From Paenalcaligenes hominis_A (lineage in GTDB: Bacteria; Pseudomonadota; Gammaproteobacteria; Burkholderiales; Burkholderiaceae_B), in assembly GCF_041359055.1 (NCBI RefSeq), contig NZ_JBGJKZ010000004.1, positions 183,413-247,412 of the forward strand: a stretch of DNA of 64,000 nt. Reading direction: 5' to 3'. Below are positions 24,962 through 33,446 of the stretch, piece after piece. Made by a program: the position numbers and the translations under genes. The notes beneath the pieces are model-generated. The model worked only from the letters and a program-made list of their open reading frames with translations, was not told the DNA's origin and made no database searches. The first letter of the stretch is position 1, and each line of letters starts with the position of its first letter.

Positions 24962-26905
24962 TTAAATAGGTGTAGTCGCTGGTTTATCGTCGGCAGGCTT
25001 GTCGTCTGCTTTGGTCTCGGTGACCTCGTCGGCCTTCACGCCAGAAGTAGGCGGTGTTTTATCAGAGCCATTTGATTTGGTGTCTGAATAATCTTTAGGT
25101 GGACGCGGTGCACGGCCTTCCATGATGTCGTTGATTTGTTCAGCGTCAATGGTTTCCCACTCGAGCAAGGCCTGAGTCATGGCTTCCATTTTGTCACGGT
25201 TATCCTCGATTAAACGACGAGCCACATTGTATTGCTGATCGATAATGGCGCGGACCTCTTGATCCACCTTTTGCATGGTGGCTTCGGAAATGTTGGTGGG
25301 CTTGGCCATACTACGACCTAGGAATACCTCGCCTTCATTTTCGGCATACACCACAGGACCTAAAGAGTCGGTCATACCGTAACGCGTTACGATATCTCGT
25401 GCAATTTGAGTAGCCCGTTCAAAGTCATTCGAAGCGCCGGTGGTCATTTGGTTCATAAAGACCTCTTCGGCAATACGCCCCCCAAACAACACCGCAATCA
25501 TGTTCAGCAAGCGGTCTTTATCCATACTGTAGCGGTCTGACTCGGGCAATTGCATGGTAACGCCCAAAGCACGGCCACGTGGGATGATAGTGACCTTGTG
25601 TACCGGGTCGGTTTTAGGCAGCAAACGTGCTACTAATGCATGACCGGACTCGTGATAAGCCGTATTGCGACGCTCTTCCTCGGGCATGATCATGGAGCGA
25701 CGCTCGGCACCCATAATGATCTTGTCTTTGGCACTTTCAAAGTCTTGCATATCTACCGTACGCGCATTGCGTCGGGCCGCAAATAAAGCCGCCTCGTTGA
25801 CGAGGTTGGCTAAGTCTGCCCCAGAGAAGCCGGGTGTACCACGAGCAAGCACCTGTGCATCCACATTGCCAGACAAGGGCACTTTACGCATATGCACGCC
25901 TAGAATTTGCTCTCGACCGCGAATATCGGGTAGTGACACTACTACCTGTCGGTCAAAACGGCCAGGACGCAACAAAGCGGGATCCAATACGTCGGGACGG
26001 TTCGTGGCAGCAATAACAATCACGCCTTGGCCCTTTTCAAAGCCATCCATCTCGACCAATAACTGGTTTAAGGTTTGCTCGCGCTCGTCGTTACCGCCAC
26101 CAAGCCCAGCACCACGCTGACGACCCACCGCATCAATTTCATCAATAAAAATGATGCAAGGAGCATGCTTTTTGGCATTTTCAAACATATCGCGTACACG
26201 CGCCGCCCCAACCCCTACAAACATCTCTACGAAGTCTGAGCCAGAGATGCTGAAAAAAGGCACTTTGGCTTCGCCTGCAATAGCACGAGCAAGTAAAGTT
26301 TTACCGGTACCGGGAGGCCCTACCATGAGTACACCACGCGGGATACGACCGCCTAAACGTTGGAAACGTGTAGGGTCACGTAAGAAGTCGACGAGCTCTT
26401 GGACGTCTTCTTTGGCCTCGTCACAACCTGCCACATCGCTAAATGTAATAGGATTTGTGTTTTCATCAAGCATACGCGCACGCGATTTGCCAAAGCTAAA
26501 TGCTCCGCCTTTGCCACCGCCTTGCATCTGACGCATGAAGAAAATCCAGACCCCAATTAACAACAACATGGGGAACCAGGAAATGAAAATACTGGTTAAG
26601 AAAGACGGCTCTTCGCGCGCTTTACCAGAAACCTGTACACCGGACTTCACGAGTTCGGGAACCATCCAGAGATCGCCTGGAGAGGTTAGAGAATAAGGAC
26701 GTCCGGAATCGGGCGTTACATATAGGGTATCGCCTTGGATATCGACCTTTGACACGCGCCCAGCGCGCGCATCGTCCATAAATTGGGTATACGTTACGCC
26801 ATCTGTGGTCGTAGGACGCCCATCAAACTGTTTAAATACAGTAAACAGGACTAGCGCAATGACCATCCAAACAGCGACTTTGGAAAATGAGTTGTTCAAC
26901 ACCAA
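24962..26905 (-). CDS. ftsH: ATP-dependent zinc metalloprotease FtsH
   Basis: 647 residues. Membrane segments lie near residues 8-22 and 103-122. The AAA domain has Walker A GPPGTGKTLLARAIAGEA, Walker B IIFIDEIDAVG and the second region of homology ATNRPDVLDPALLRPGRFD. The zinc site is HESGHALVARL. The tail is rich in lysine, aspartate and proline. It degrades membrane and regulatory proteins such as LpxC and sigma-32 at the inner membrane. GGAGG precedes the ATG closely. A 13-bp inverted repeat lies in the gap after rlmE. Confidence 0.97.
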   Translation of the reverse strand: MVLNNSFSKVAVWMVIALVLFTVFKQFDGRPTTTDGVTYTQFMDDARAGRVSKVDIQGDTLYVTPDSGRPYSLTSPGDLWMVPELVKSGVQVSGKAREEPSFLTSIFISWFPMLLLIGVWIFFMRQMQGGGKGGAFSFGKSRARMLDENTNPITFSDVAGCDEAKEDVQELVDFLRDPTRFQRLGGRIPRGVLMVGPPGTGKTLLARAIAGEAKVPFFSISGSDFVEMFVGVGAARVRDMFENAKKHAPCIIFIDEIDAVGRQRGAGLGGGNDEREQTLNQLLVEMDGFEKGQGVIVIAATNRPDVLDPALLRPGRFDRQVVVSLPDIRGREQILGVHMRKVPLSGNVDAQVLARGTPGFSGADLANLVNEAALFAARRNARTVDMQDFESAKDKIIMGAERRSMIMPEEERRNTAYHESGHALVARLLPKTDPVHKVTIIPRGRALGVTMQLPESDRYSMDKDRLLNMIAVLFGGRIAEEVFMNQMTTGASNDFERATQIARDIVTRYGMTDSLGPVVYAENEGEVFLGRSMAKPTNISEATMQKVDQEVRAIIDQQYNVARRLIEDNRDKMEAMTQALLEWETIDAEQINDIMEGRAPRPPKDYSDTKSNGSDKTPPTSGVKADEVTETKADDKPADDKPATTPI

Positions 26906-26922
26906 CCTCCTAATTGCTTAAA

Positions 26923-26956
26923 CTTGTAGAGCTAAGCTGACAGTTAGCTGTACAAG
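26923..26956 (-). promoter_or_regulatory. Inverted repeat in the ftsH leader
   Basis: CTTGTAGAGCTAA and TTAGCTGTACAAG form 13-bp arms with one mismatch and an eight-base loop, about 17 bases before the ftsH start codon. No real T run follows on the minus strand. It may be an RNA hairpin that tunes ftsH translation or message processing between rlmE and ftsH. Confidence 0.4.
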
Positions 26957-26992
26957 AGCCAATTATCACATTCTACCTGATAATGAGGCGTC

Positions 26993-27637
26993 TTAGCATA
27001 CTGACGTGTTTTTTAATTGCCGCCCAACTAGAAAGGTTTCCGCAGAGCGATCTCTAGACGACTTAGGCTTGCGCGTATTGACCTGACGGAAGTGTTCTTT
27101 GAAGGACTTCACTATTTGTGAAAAACCGCTACCATGGAACGCTTTTACAATAAGAGCACCATTTGGATTCAGGTGCTGCTGTGCAAATTCAAGAGCTAAT
27201 TCACACACATGCTGAATACGAACCGAATCGGCGGCAGCCACACCTGATAAATTGGGGGCCATATCTGAAATAACAAGATCTACTTTTTGATCACCTAAAA
27301 GATTTTTTAACTGATCAAGCACCTCATCCTCTCTAAAGTCGCCTAAAATAAACTCAACGCCATCTATAGGCTCCATAGGCAACATATCTAAAGCAATAAT
27401 ACGGCCATTTATCAGTCCATTTTGCGTTAGACGTTCGCGTGCGACCTGCGACCAGCTACCTGGTGCAGCACCTAAATCCACAACAACGTTGCCCGGATGC
27501 AACAGTCTTTCGGTTTCTATTATTTCTAATAATTTAAAAGCAGCGCGGGCTCTATAACCCTTTTGCTGCGCTAACTTAACATAGGGATCATTAATATGCT
27601 GATGCACCCATGCTTTAGAGGTTTTTTTCTTGCCCAT
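26993..27637 (-). CDS. rlmE: 23S rRNA 2'-O-ribose U2552 methyltransferase
   Basis: 214 residues of the FtsJ/RrmJ family. The SAM site is VVDLGAAPGSWSQVA. The K-D-K-E catalytic set is visible in the N-terminal RARAAFKLLEI, VISDMAPNLSG and LIVKAFHGSGF. It methylates U2552 in the ribosomal A-loop during 50S assembly. It lies upstream of ftsH on the same strand, the classic rlmE-ftsH order, and is divergent from yhbY with 17 bases between starts, as in E. coli. Confidence 0.96.
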   Translation of the reverse strand: MGKKKTSKAWVHQHINDPYVKLAQQKGYRARAAFKLLEIIETERLLHPGNVVVDLGAAPGSWSQVARERLTQNGLINGRIIALDMLPMEPIDGVEFILGDFREDEVLDQLKNLLGDQKVDLVISDMAPNLSGVAAADSVRIQHVCELALEFAQQHLNPNGALIVKAFHGSGFSQIVKSFKEHFRQVNTRKPKSSRDRSAETFLVGRQLKNTSVC

Positions 27638-27654
27638 TCCCGTACAATCTCATT

Positions 27655-28071
27655 ATGCCTACATTAACTATTACTACACAGCTACGTAATCAATTACGTG
27701 CCGCAGCCCATGCTCTACGTCCAGTGGTTCTTATCGGCGACAACGGACTCACAGAGGCCGTGCTTAAAGAAATCGCTGTACATTTAAACGTACACCAATT
27801 AATAAAAATTCGTGTTGCTGGTGATGACCGTGAAGCGCGTTTAGCTATTTATGAACAAATTTGCAACGAACTGGGTACTGAACCCATTAATCACGTTGGA
27901 AAAATCCTAACCGTTTACCGTCAAAACCCAGATCGCCCTGACGTTTTACAGGGTAATGAACCCGAAACACGCGCTGTGCGCAAAGCCAACGAAGCCTACA
28001 CACCTAAAAAACTGGCTGCCGCTGGCCTTAAAAAGACTAAAGGCGGCAACAAAGTGCGCGTGCGCCGCTAA
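27655..28071 (+). CDS. yhbY: YhbY/CRM-domain RNA-binding protein
   Basis: 138 residues. The first 95 form a CRM domain: LRNQLRAAAHALRPVVLIGDNGLTEAVLKEI, then HQLIKIRVAGDDREAR. The remaining 40 residues are a basic tail (KKLAAAGLKKTKGGNKVRVRR), longer than in E. coli YhbY. The protein associates with pre-50S ribosomal particles. It is divergent from rlmE, so two ribosome-assembly genes share an upstream region. Confidence 0.93.
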   Translation: MPTLTITTQLRNQLRAAAHALRPVVLIGDNGLTEAVLKEIAVHLNVHQLIKIRVAGDDREARLAIYEQICNELGTEPINHVGKILTVYRQNPDRPDVLQGNEPETRAVRKANEAYTPKKLAAAGLKKTKGGNKVRVRR

Positions 28072-28098
28072 AACCCATCATAAAGCATCTCAAATGAC

Positions 28099-28124
28099 AA
28101 AGCCCACATCGGTGGGCTTTATTT
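28099..28124 (+). terminator. Terminator between yhbY and greA
   Basis: AAAGCCCAC/GTGGGCTTT forms a 9-bp stem with a short loop, followed by ATTTAT. It is symmetric enough to stop transcription from both convergent genes. Confidence 0.75.
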
Positions 28125-28149
28125 ATGCCTAATGCATAGCAAGGTGGTT

Positions 28150-28626
28150 TTAGCGATACTCGATGCTTAGAATTTCGTACTCGCGTACCCCTGCTGGGGC
28201 TTGAACCTCGACCACATCCCCTTGGGACTTGCCGATTAAAGCGCGTGCGACGGGACTAGAAACAGAGATACGGTTTTCACGTATATCTGACTCCACATCA
28301 CCTACAATTTGATACGTCACCTGATTTCCGGAGTCTAGGTCTTCTAGGGTAACAGTAGCACCAAATACGACGCGGTCACCCACATCCAGAGCAGCGGGAT
28401 CAATAATTTGAGCATTAGAGATAGTGCCCTCTAACTCGCGAATGCGTCCTTCTACGAAGGCTTGACGCTCTCGTGCTGCATCATACTCAGCATTCTCGGA
28501 AAGGTCACCCTGTGCGCGAGCTTCTGCAATGGCATTAATTACATCGGGACGCTCTACTGTTTTTAGGCGATGTATCTCGGCTTTTAAGCGTTCAGCGCCC
28601 TGCGCTGTCAACGGAATCGCAGACAT
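28150..28626 (-). CDS. greA: Transcription elongation factor GreA
   Basis: 158 residues, the standard length. The N-terminal coiled coil begins PLTAQGAERLKAEIHRLK and contains the acidic tip AQGDLSENAEYDAARERQAFVEGRI with the D and E needed for RNA cleavage. The C-terminal FKBP-like domain includes SPVARALIGKSQGDVVEVQAP. It rescues backtracked RNA polymerase by stimulating transcript cleavage. It is convergent with yhbY. Confidence 0.97.
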   Translation of the reverse strand: MSAIPLTAQGAERLKAEIHRLKTVERPDVINAIAEARAQGDLSENAEYDAARERQAFVEGRIRELEGTISNAQIIDPAALDVGDRVVFGATVTLEDLDSGNQVTYQIVGDVESDIRENRISVSSPVARALIGKSQGDVVEVQAPAGVREYEILSIEYR

Positions 28627-28750
28627 ATGTTTCCTGATTTAAGAATGAAAAACGCCCCCAAGATGACAGGAGCGCAAGAGAAATTTTTTAGTTAAGTATG
28701 AACTGAATAAAAGCCTATGAATAGATGGCTAGGCGTACTCAATTGAAAAT
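28627..28750. other. Gap between greA and the permease terminator
   Basis: This part of the greA upstream region is AT-rich and holds a GC-rich patch near 28648-28672 that can fold weakly. No gene was found and no clear promoter can be named. Confidence 0.3.
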
Positions 28751-28774
28751 AAAGCCCCAACGCGTTGGGGCTTT
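28751..28774 (-). terminator. Terminator after uracil/xanthine permease
   Basis: A perfect palindrome AAAGCCCCAACGCGTTGGGGCTTT is followed on the minus strand by a T-rich stretch. It fits a rho-independent terminator for the permease gene. Confidence 0.8.
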
Positions 28775-28830
28775 AGATGTATTGTCGGCAAAAGCCAACC
28801 AAATTGCAAGTACTAGAATATAGAGTAGAG

Positions 28831-30156
28831 TTAATTCGTGACTTTCTGCTGACGTAAAGAAAGCAACGCATGCATTAAGATAGCGCCAAAGGTAGCTGTT
28901 CCAATTCCATCTAAACGAATGATGCCTAGTTCTAAGCTAAAGTTACCCGCTCCAAGAATCAAGGTAACAGCAGCAACCAATAAATTTCGGCTTTTACTGA
29001 AGTCGACTTGGTTTACTACCCAAATGCGAGCCCCCGCCACACTGATCAAGCCAAAAACTACGATGGACATCCCTCCTAATACTGGCCCTGGAATCATCTG
29101 AATCACTGCACCGAACTTGGGTGAAAAGCCCAAGAAAATAGCAATTAAAGCGGCAATGGCAAACACCAATGAGGAGTAAATACGCGTAGCCGCCATGACG
29201 CCAATGTTTTCCGCATAAGTAGTAACACCTGTGCCACCCATCGAGCCTGACAACATAGTGGCTACCCCATCACCTACGAAAGCTCGACCTAAGTATTTAT
29301 CTAGGTTTTGTCCGGTCATGGCCGAAACGGCTTTGACGTGCCCTAGATTTTCAGCAACTAAAATAATCGCTACAGGCACAATGACGGTCATGGCTTGCAC
29401 CTCAAAAACCGGTGCGGAAAAGCTTGGCATGCCAAACCAAGCGGCCTGAGTCACACCCGATACATCAATAGGAGTGCCATAACCTAAACCATTAGTAAAT
29501 AGAGCATAAATCAAACACGCTACTATTAAGCCCACTAAAATCAATAACCGCTGCACCACACCGCGGCTATACATAGCGACCCCGCCCACACACAATACTG
29601 TCATTAATGCCATTAACGCATCAAAGGTACCAGAGCCCATGGCACCTTTGGCTGCAATAGGTGCCAAATTTAGCCCAATTACCGCCACAATAGCGCCGGT
29701 AACAACAGGCGGCATCAGCTTGTTAATGATATGAGCCGCACCACCTGATCGTGCATCTGCGACCCAAACCACAGCGCCAATTAAGGTATAAACCAGACCA
29801 CACATAATAATGGCACCTAAAGCCACTCCAATGTTGGCATTGGCTCCGCTGCCCGCATAGCCCGTGACCGCAATAACACCCCCAATAAACGCAAAACTAG
29901 AGCCCAAATAGCTCGGCACGCGCCCGCCCACGAACAGGAAGAAAATCAATGTACCAATACCAGACATCAAAATAGCAAGGTTTGGATCAAACCCCATTAG
30001 CAAAGGCGCTAAGATAGTTGATCCAAACATAGCCACTACGTGTTGTGCTGCCATGGCTACCGATTGGGGTGCGGGTAAATATTCGTTGGGTTGTACTACA
30101 GCATCAGGCGCAACAGAAGAGACTTTGCGCCAACGGGGAAAGTAGGTTTCAGACAT
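28831..30156 (-). CDS. uraA: Uracil/xanthine permease (NCS2 family)
   Basis: 441 residues, highly hydrophobic with about 14 membrane segments. NCS2 landmarks are AAQHVVAMFGSTILAPLLMGFDPN, the VAENLGHVKAVSAMTGQNLDKYLGRAFVGDG loop with the substrate-contacting glutamate, and GGTGVTTYAENIGVMAATR. These fit UraA-type uracil:proton symporters; RutG or a xanthine permease are alternatives. It lies between greA and the divergent ABC cassette and is monocistronic by its own terminator. It sits about 6 kb from the pyrimidine biosynthesis genes carAB but is not in operon with them. Confidence 0.85.
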   Translation of the reverse strand: MSETYFPRWRKVSSVAPDAVVQPNEYLPAPQSVAMAAQHVVAMFGSTILAPLLMGFDPNLAILMSGIGTLIFFLFVGGRVPSYLGSSFAFIGGVIAVTGYAGSGANANIGVALGAIIMCGLVYTLIGAVVWVADARSGGAAHIINKLMPPVVTGAIVAVIGLNLAPIAAKGAMGSGTFDALMALMTVLCVGGVAMYSRGVVQRLLILVGLIVACLIYALFTNGLGYGTPIDVSGVTQAAWFGMPSFSAPVFEVQAMTVIVPVAIILVAENLGHVKAVSAMTGQNLDKYLGRAFVGDGVATMLSGSMGGTGVTTYAENIGVMAATRIYSSLVFAIAALIAIFLGFSPKFGAVIQMIPGPVLGGMSIVVFGLISVAGARIWVVNQVDFSKSRNLLVAAVTLILGAGNFSLELGIIRLDGIGTATFGAILMHALLSLRQQKVTN

Positions 30157-30310
30157 AATTCGCGGTGTAGAGAAAAGAGGTAGTGGCGCAAGTTTACGGC
30201 GCTATGAGCTAGCAATCAAGCTTTGGCTACGGATTCTGTTTCTTTGGCACTTATGACTATCATCATTTATTTTTATTGGACAGAGCTCATAGGATTACCT
30301 AGGCTAGAAC

Positions 30311-30323
30311 TGGTTAATAACCA
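30311..30323. promoter_or_regulatory. LysR-type box before ABC cassette
   Basis: TGGTTAATAACCA is a perfect palindrome of the T-N11-A form used by LysR-family regulators. It lies 24 bases before the start of the binding-protein gene. The LysR gene at 34547 in the same cassette is the natural candidate to bind it. Confidence 0.5.
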
Positions 30324-30346
30324 TATAAATCCTTAGGAGACAAAAA

Positions 30347-31669
30347 ATGAAAAAGCTAACACGGCATTTACTGACTGCGTTTGCGCTAAGCACACTCGCG
30401 CCATTAGCACAAGCAGGAACAATCACTGTTATTACTTCGTTCCCAAAAGATTTAACGCAAGCCTACAAAAATGCGTTTGAAAACGCGAATCCAGACATTA
30501 AAGTAGAAATCCTTAACAAAAACACGGTGTCCGGCATTGCTTTTGTTAAAGAAACACCCGCTGGACGTCGTCCTGATGTATTTTGGGCTAGCGCACCGGA
30601 TGCGTTCGAAGTGCTCTCCCAAGACAAGCTATTAAGCAGTGTAAAAGATATTGCCAACCCCCAAGTTCCCAATACCATCGGCTCGTTCCCTGTCAATGAC
30701 CCCAACGGCTTTTTCTTGGGTCAAGCCCTAGCGGGTTACGGCATTATGTACAACACGCGCTTTATTAAGGCAAAAAAACTAGACGAGCCCAAAACCTGGG
30801 CTGATTTATTGAAACCCGAGTGGTATAACAATGTCGGGGTGACCTCCCCCTCACGTTCAGGCACCATGCACCTAACTGTAGAAACCATTCTTCAAGGTGA
30901 AGGCTGGGATCAGGGCTGGAATACATTACTGCTGATGTCGGGCAACAGCGCAGCCATCACCGATCGTTCTTTTGGTGTGCCGGACGGCGTGAACAATGGC
31001 CAGTTTGGTGCAGGCCCTGTGATTGACTTCTTTGGTCTATCTAGCAAGTTTTCTAATTTCCCCGTCGAGTTTATTTACCCCGATGAAACAGCTATTGTGC
31101 CAGCTAATATCGCGTTGATTAGTGAGTCCGCTAATCCCGAGGAAGCCAAAAAATTTGTTGAATTCACTCTCAGCCCAGAAGGCCAAGAAATTCTGCTCTT
31201 GCCTCAGGTTTCACGTTTGCCCGTTTTGCCTTATGACAAAATGACCAACATTCCTGATGGCTATCCAGACCCAATGAAAATTGTAGAACGCAGCACGGTT
31301 GACTTTGATGTGAACCTATCGCAAAGCCGCTACTTCATTGTGCAATCCCTGTTTGATCAAACCATCACTTTCCGTCATAAAGAGCTGCAAGCCGCCACTA
31401 AAGCCATTTGGGATGCTCAGAAAAAGCTAGGTGACTCCGCCTCAGCCGAAGCCAAAGTACGCTTAGACGAGGCAAAAAAACTGGCATGGACTCCTGTGCT
31501 AAACGAAGAACAAGTCAAAGACAGTGCACTTGTTGATTTGTTCAAAGCAGACAAAAAAGACCCCAAGGTCAACCAGGAGCTATCCAAACTTCAGGGCGAG
31601 TGGAACACAGCCGCTAAAAACAACTATGAAAAAGCAGAAGCATTAGCTAAAGAGGCAATGCGCTTGTAA
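30347..31669 (+). CDS. ABC transporter binding protein (family 1, iron/AEP type)
   Basis: 440 residues. A signal peptide (KKLTRHLLTAFALSTLAPLAQA) is followed by GTITVITSFPKDLTQAYKNAF. The fold resembles the ferric/2-aminoethylphosphonate class of family-1 binding proteins (RPDVFWASAPDAFEVL, GYGIMYNTRFIK, SPEGQEILLLPQVSRLPVLP). After about residue 340 a charged helical tail of some 100 residues is present (AATKAIWDAQKKLGDSASAEAK and on), which is not usual in FbpA-like proteins. AGGAG lies upstream of the ATG. A terminator-like hairpin follows the gene, so the binding protein can outnumber its permease. The ligand is not settled. Confidence 0.8.
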   Translation: MKKLTRHLLTAFALSTLAPLAQAGTITVITSFPKDLTQAYKNAFENANPDIKVEILNKNTVSGIAFVKETPAGRRPDVFWASAPDAFEVLSQDKLLSSVKDIANPQVPNTIGSFPVNDPNGFFLGQALAGYGIMYNTRFIKAKKLDEPKTWADLLKPEWYNNVGVTSPSRSGTMHLTVETILQGEGWDQGWNTLLLMSGNSAAITDRSFGVPDGVNNGQFGAGPVIDFFGLSSKFSNFPVEFIYPDETAIVPANIALISESANPEEAKKFVEFTLSPEGQEILLLPQVSRLPVLPYDKMTNIPDGYPDPMKIVERSTVDFDVNLSQSRYFIVQSLFDQTITFRHKELQAATKAIWDAQKKLGDSASAEAKVRLDEAKKLAWTPVLNEEQVKDSALVDLFKADKKDPKVNQELSKLQGEWNTAAKNNYEKAEALAKEAMRL

Positions 31670-31680
31670 TGTAGTCTTAG

Positions 31681-31711
31681 CCATCCTCATTCATGAGGAT
31701 GGTTTTTCTTT
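31681..31711 (+). terminator. Intra-operon terminator after binding-protein gene
   Basis: CCATCCTC/GAGGATGG gives a perfect 8-bp stem with a six-base loop and then TTTTTCTTT. It lies between the binding protein and permease genes and probably attenuates the downstream genes. Confidence 0.75.
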
Positions 31712-31733
31712 GCTCTAAAACTCCTGGCTTCCT

Positions 31734-33434
31734 ATGGCTCATTCTTTTTCTTCTCGATTTCCCATCGGTCTAGTTCTAGTTGCTGGCTTAGTTCTGGCTT
31801 TTCTAGTGCTATTTCTTGTGCTTCCGATTGGGAACGTATTTTTTACTGCTTTTGTTAACGCTGACGGTCATTTTACGCTTGGGCATTTTTCTGCTTTTTT
31901 GCATCAGTCGCTGTTAACAGAATCCTTTAAAAACAGTTTATACGTTGCGGTCGCAGCCACTTTTTTTGCATCACTTATTGCTGTTCCTCTAGCGTATTTT
32001 ACAATTCGCTTTAAATTTAGAGGGGCATTGATTATTCAAACCCTAGGGATTTTACCCCTCATCATGCCGCCTTTCGTAGGCGCTGTCGCCATGCAGCTAA
32101 TTTTTGGTCGCTCTGGCTCAGTTAATCTACTGCTAGATGATTGGTTTGGTATTACGCTTCCCCTTATGGACGGCCTCAACGGTATTATTTTTGTTGAAGC
32201 TATTCACTACTTCCCCTTCATTCTCATGAACCTAACCGTGGCTTTAAGAAACATCGATGGTGCCATGGAAGAAGCAGCGGTAAACCTTGGTGCCAAGGGC
32301 TGGCGTTTATTTAGACGCGTGATTTTCCCTCTCGCCTTGCCAGGCTATGTAGCGGGTGCGTCGTTGGTGTTCGTTAAAGTTTTTGATGACCTTGGGACCC
32401 CTTTAGTCTTGGGTATTACCAATATGTTGGCTCCCCAAGCCTATCTACGTATTACACAGGTAGGTATTGATGATCCGCTCGGCTATGTGATCAGCGTAAT
32501 TATGATTGCATTTTCCATCCTTGCCCTGTGGTTATCAGCTCGTGCCTTGAAAGGGCGTGATTATTCCACGCTACAAAAAGGAGGCAACTCATTACAGCAG
32601 CGTGAGCTAAGCCGTGGACAATCCATCATGGCCTATACATGGATTGGTTTTATTTTGCTTTTAGTGCTGTCACCCCACATAGGTGTGTTGCTCTTATCAT
32701 TGGCTACGGTATGGAGTTTTGCCCCATTACCTGACGGCTACACCTTGGCGCATTACGCCTCAGTGTTTCAAGATTCTCAGGGCATGATTGCAAATACCCT
32801 GCTATATGGTGGTTTAGCTGCTTTTATTGATGTGATCTTAGGCACCGCCATTGCCTATATTATTTTGCGCACTAAATTGCCCGCTCGCCAAACCCTTGAT
32901 TGGATTGCCTCAGCCGCGCTAGCCGTGCCAGGTTTGGTGTTGGCCATTGGTTTATTACGCACTTTCCGTGATGTGGAGATTCCGGGCTTAGGGGTAGGTA
33001 TTACCTCAACATGGGTCATTATTATGCTGGCCTACTCTGTACGTCGTCTGCCTTATGCGCTTCGCTCGTGTATGGCAGCATTACAACAAGTCTCTATTAG
33101 CTTAGAAGAGGCTGCAGCTTCGGTAGGTGCCAACAAAATCAGCACCATCCGGCGTGTAGTTGTTCCTTTGATGGCTGGTGGCATTTTGGCAGGTTTTGTC
33201 ACTAGCTTTATGACGGCAGCAGTGGAACTATCCGCTACCATCATGCTTGTTACTCGTGATAGCGATGCCCCAATGAGTTATGGCATTTATCTGTATATGC
33301 AAAGCGCATCAGGTCGTGGCCCAGGTGCAGCGCTCGGTGTATTGGCCGTGGTTGCTGTCGCAATCGGTACCTACGTCTCTCATTTAGTGGTTGAGCGCAC
33401 CTCGGCTCGTCAACGCCCTAGTCAACAGAATTAA
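31734..33434 (+). CDS. ABC transporter permease, two fused membrane domains
   Basis: 566 residues with about twelve membrane segments in two halves. Each half carries an EAA loop: EEAAVNLGAKGWRLFRRVIFPLALPG (about residue 182) and EEAAASVGANKISTIRRVVVPLMAGG (about residue 458). This doubled arrangement is typical of FbpB/AfuB-like and PhnU/V-like permeases. It partners with the binding protein upstream and the ATPase downstream. The start is close after the intra-operon hairpin. Confidence 0.88.
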   Translation: MAHSFSSRFPIGLVLVAGLVLAFLVLFLVLPIGNVFFTAFVNADGHFTLGHFSAFLHQSLLTESFKNSLYVAVAATFFASLIAVPLAYFTIRFKFRGALIIQTLGILPLIMPPFVGAVAMQLIFGRSGSVNLLLDDWFGITLPLMDGLNGIIFVEAIHYFPFILMNLTVALRNIDGAMEEAAVNLGAKGWRLFRRVIFPLALPGYVAGASLVFVKVFDDLGTPLVLGITNMLAPQAYLRITQVGIDDPLGYVISVIMIAFSILALWLSARALKGRDYSTLQKGGNSLQQRELSRGQSIMAYTWIGFILLLVLSPHIGVLLLSLATVWSFAPLPDGYTLAHYASVFQDSQGMIANTLLYGGLAAFIDVILGTAIAYIILRTKLPARQTLDWIASAALAVPGLVLAIGLLRTFRDVEIPGLGVGITSTWVIIMLAYSVRRLPYALRSCMAALQQVSISLEEAAASVGANKISTIRRVVVPLMAGGILAGFVTSFMTAAVELSATIMLVTRDSDAPMSYGIYLYMQSASGRGPGAALGVLAVVAVAIGTYVSHLVVERTSARQRPSQQN

Positions 33435-33446
33435 CATAGGCTTATT

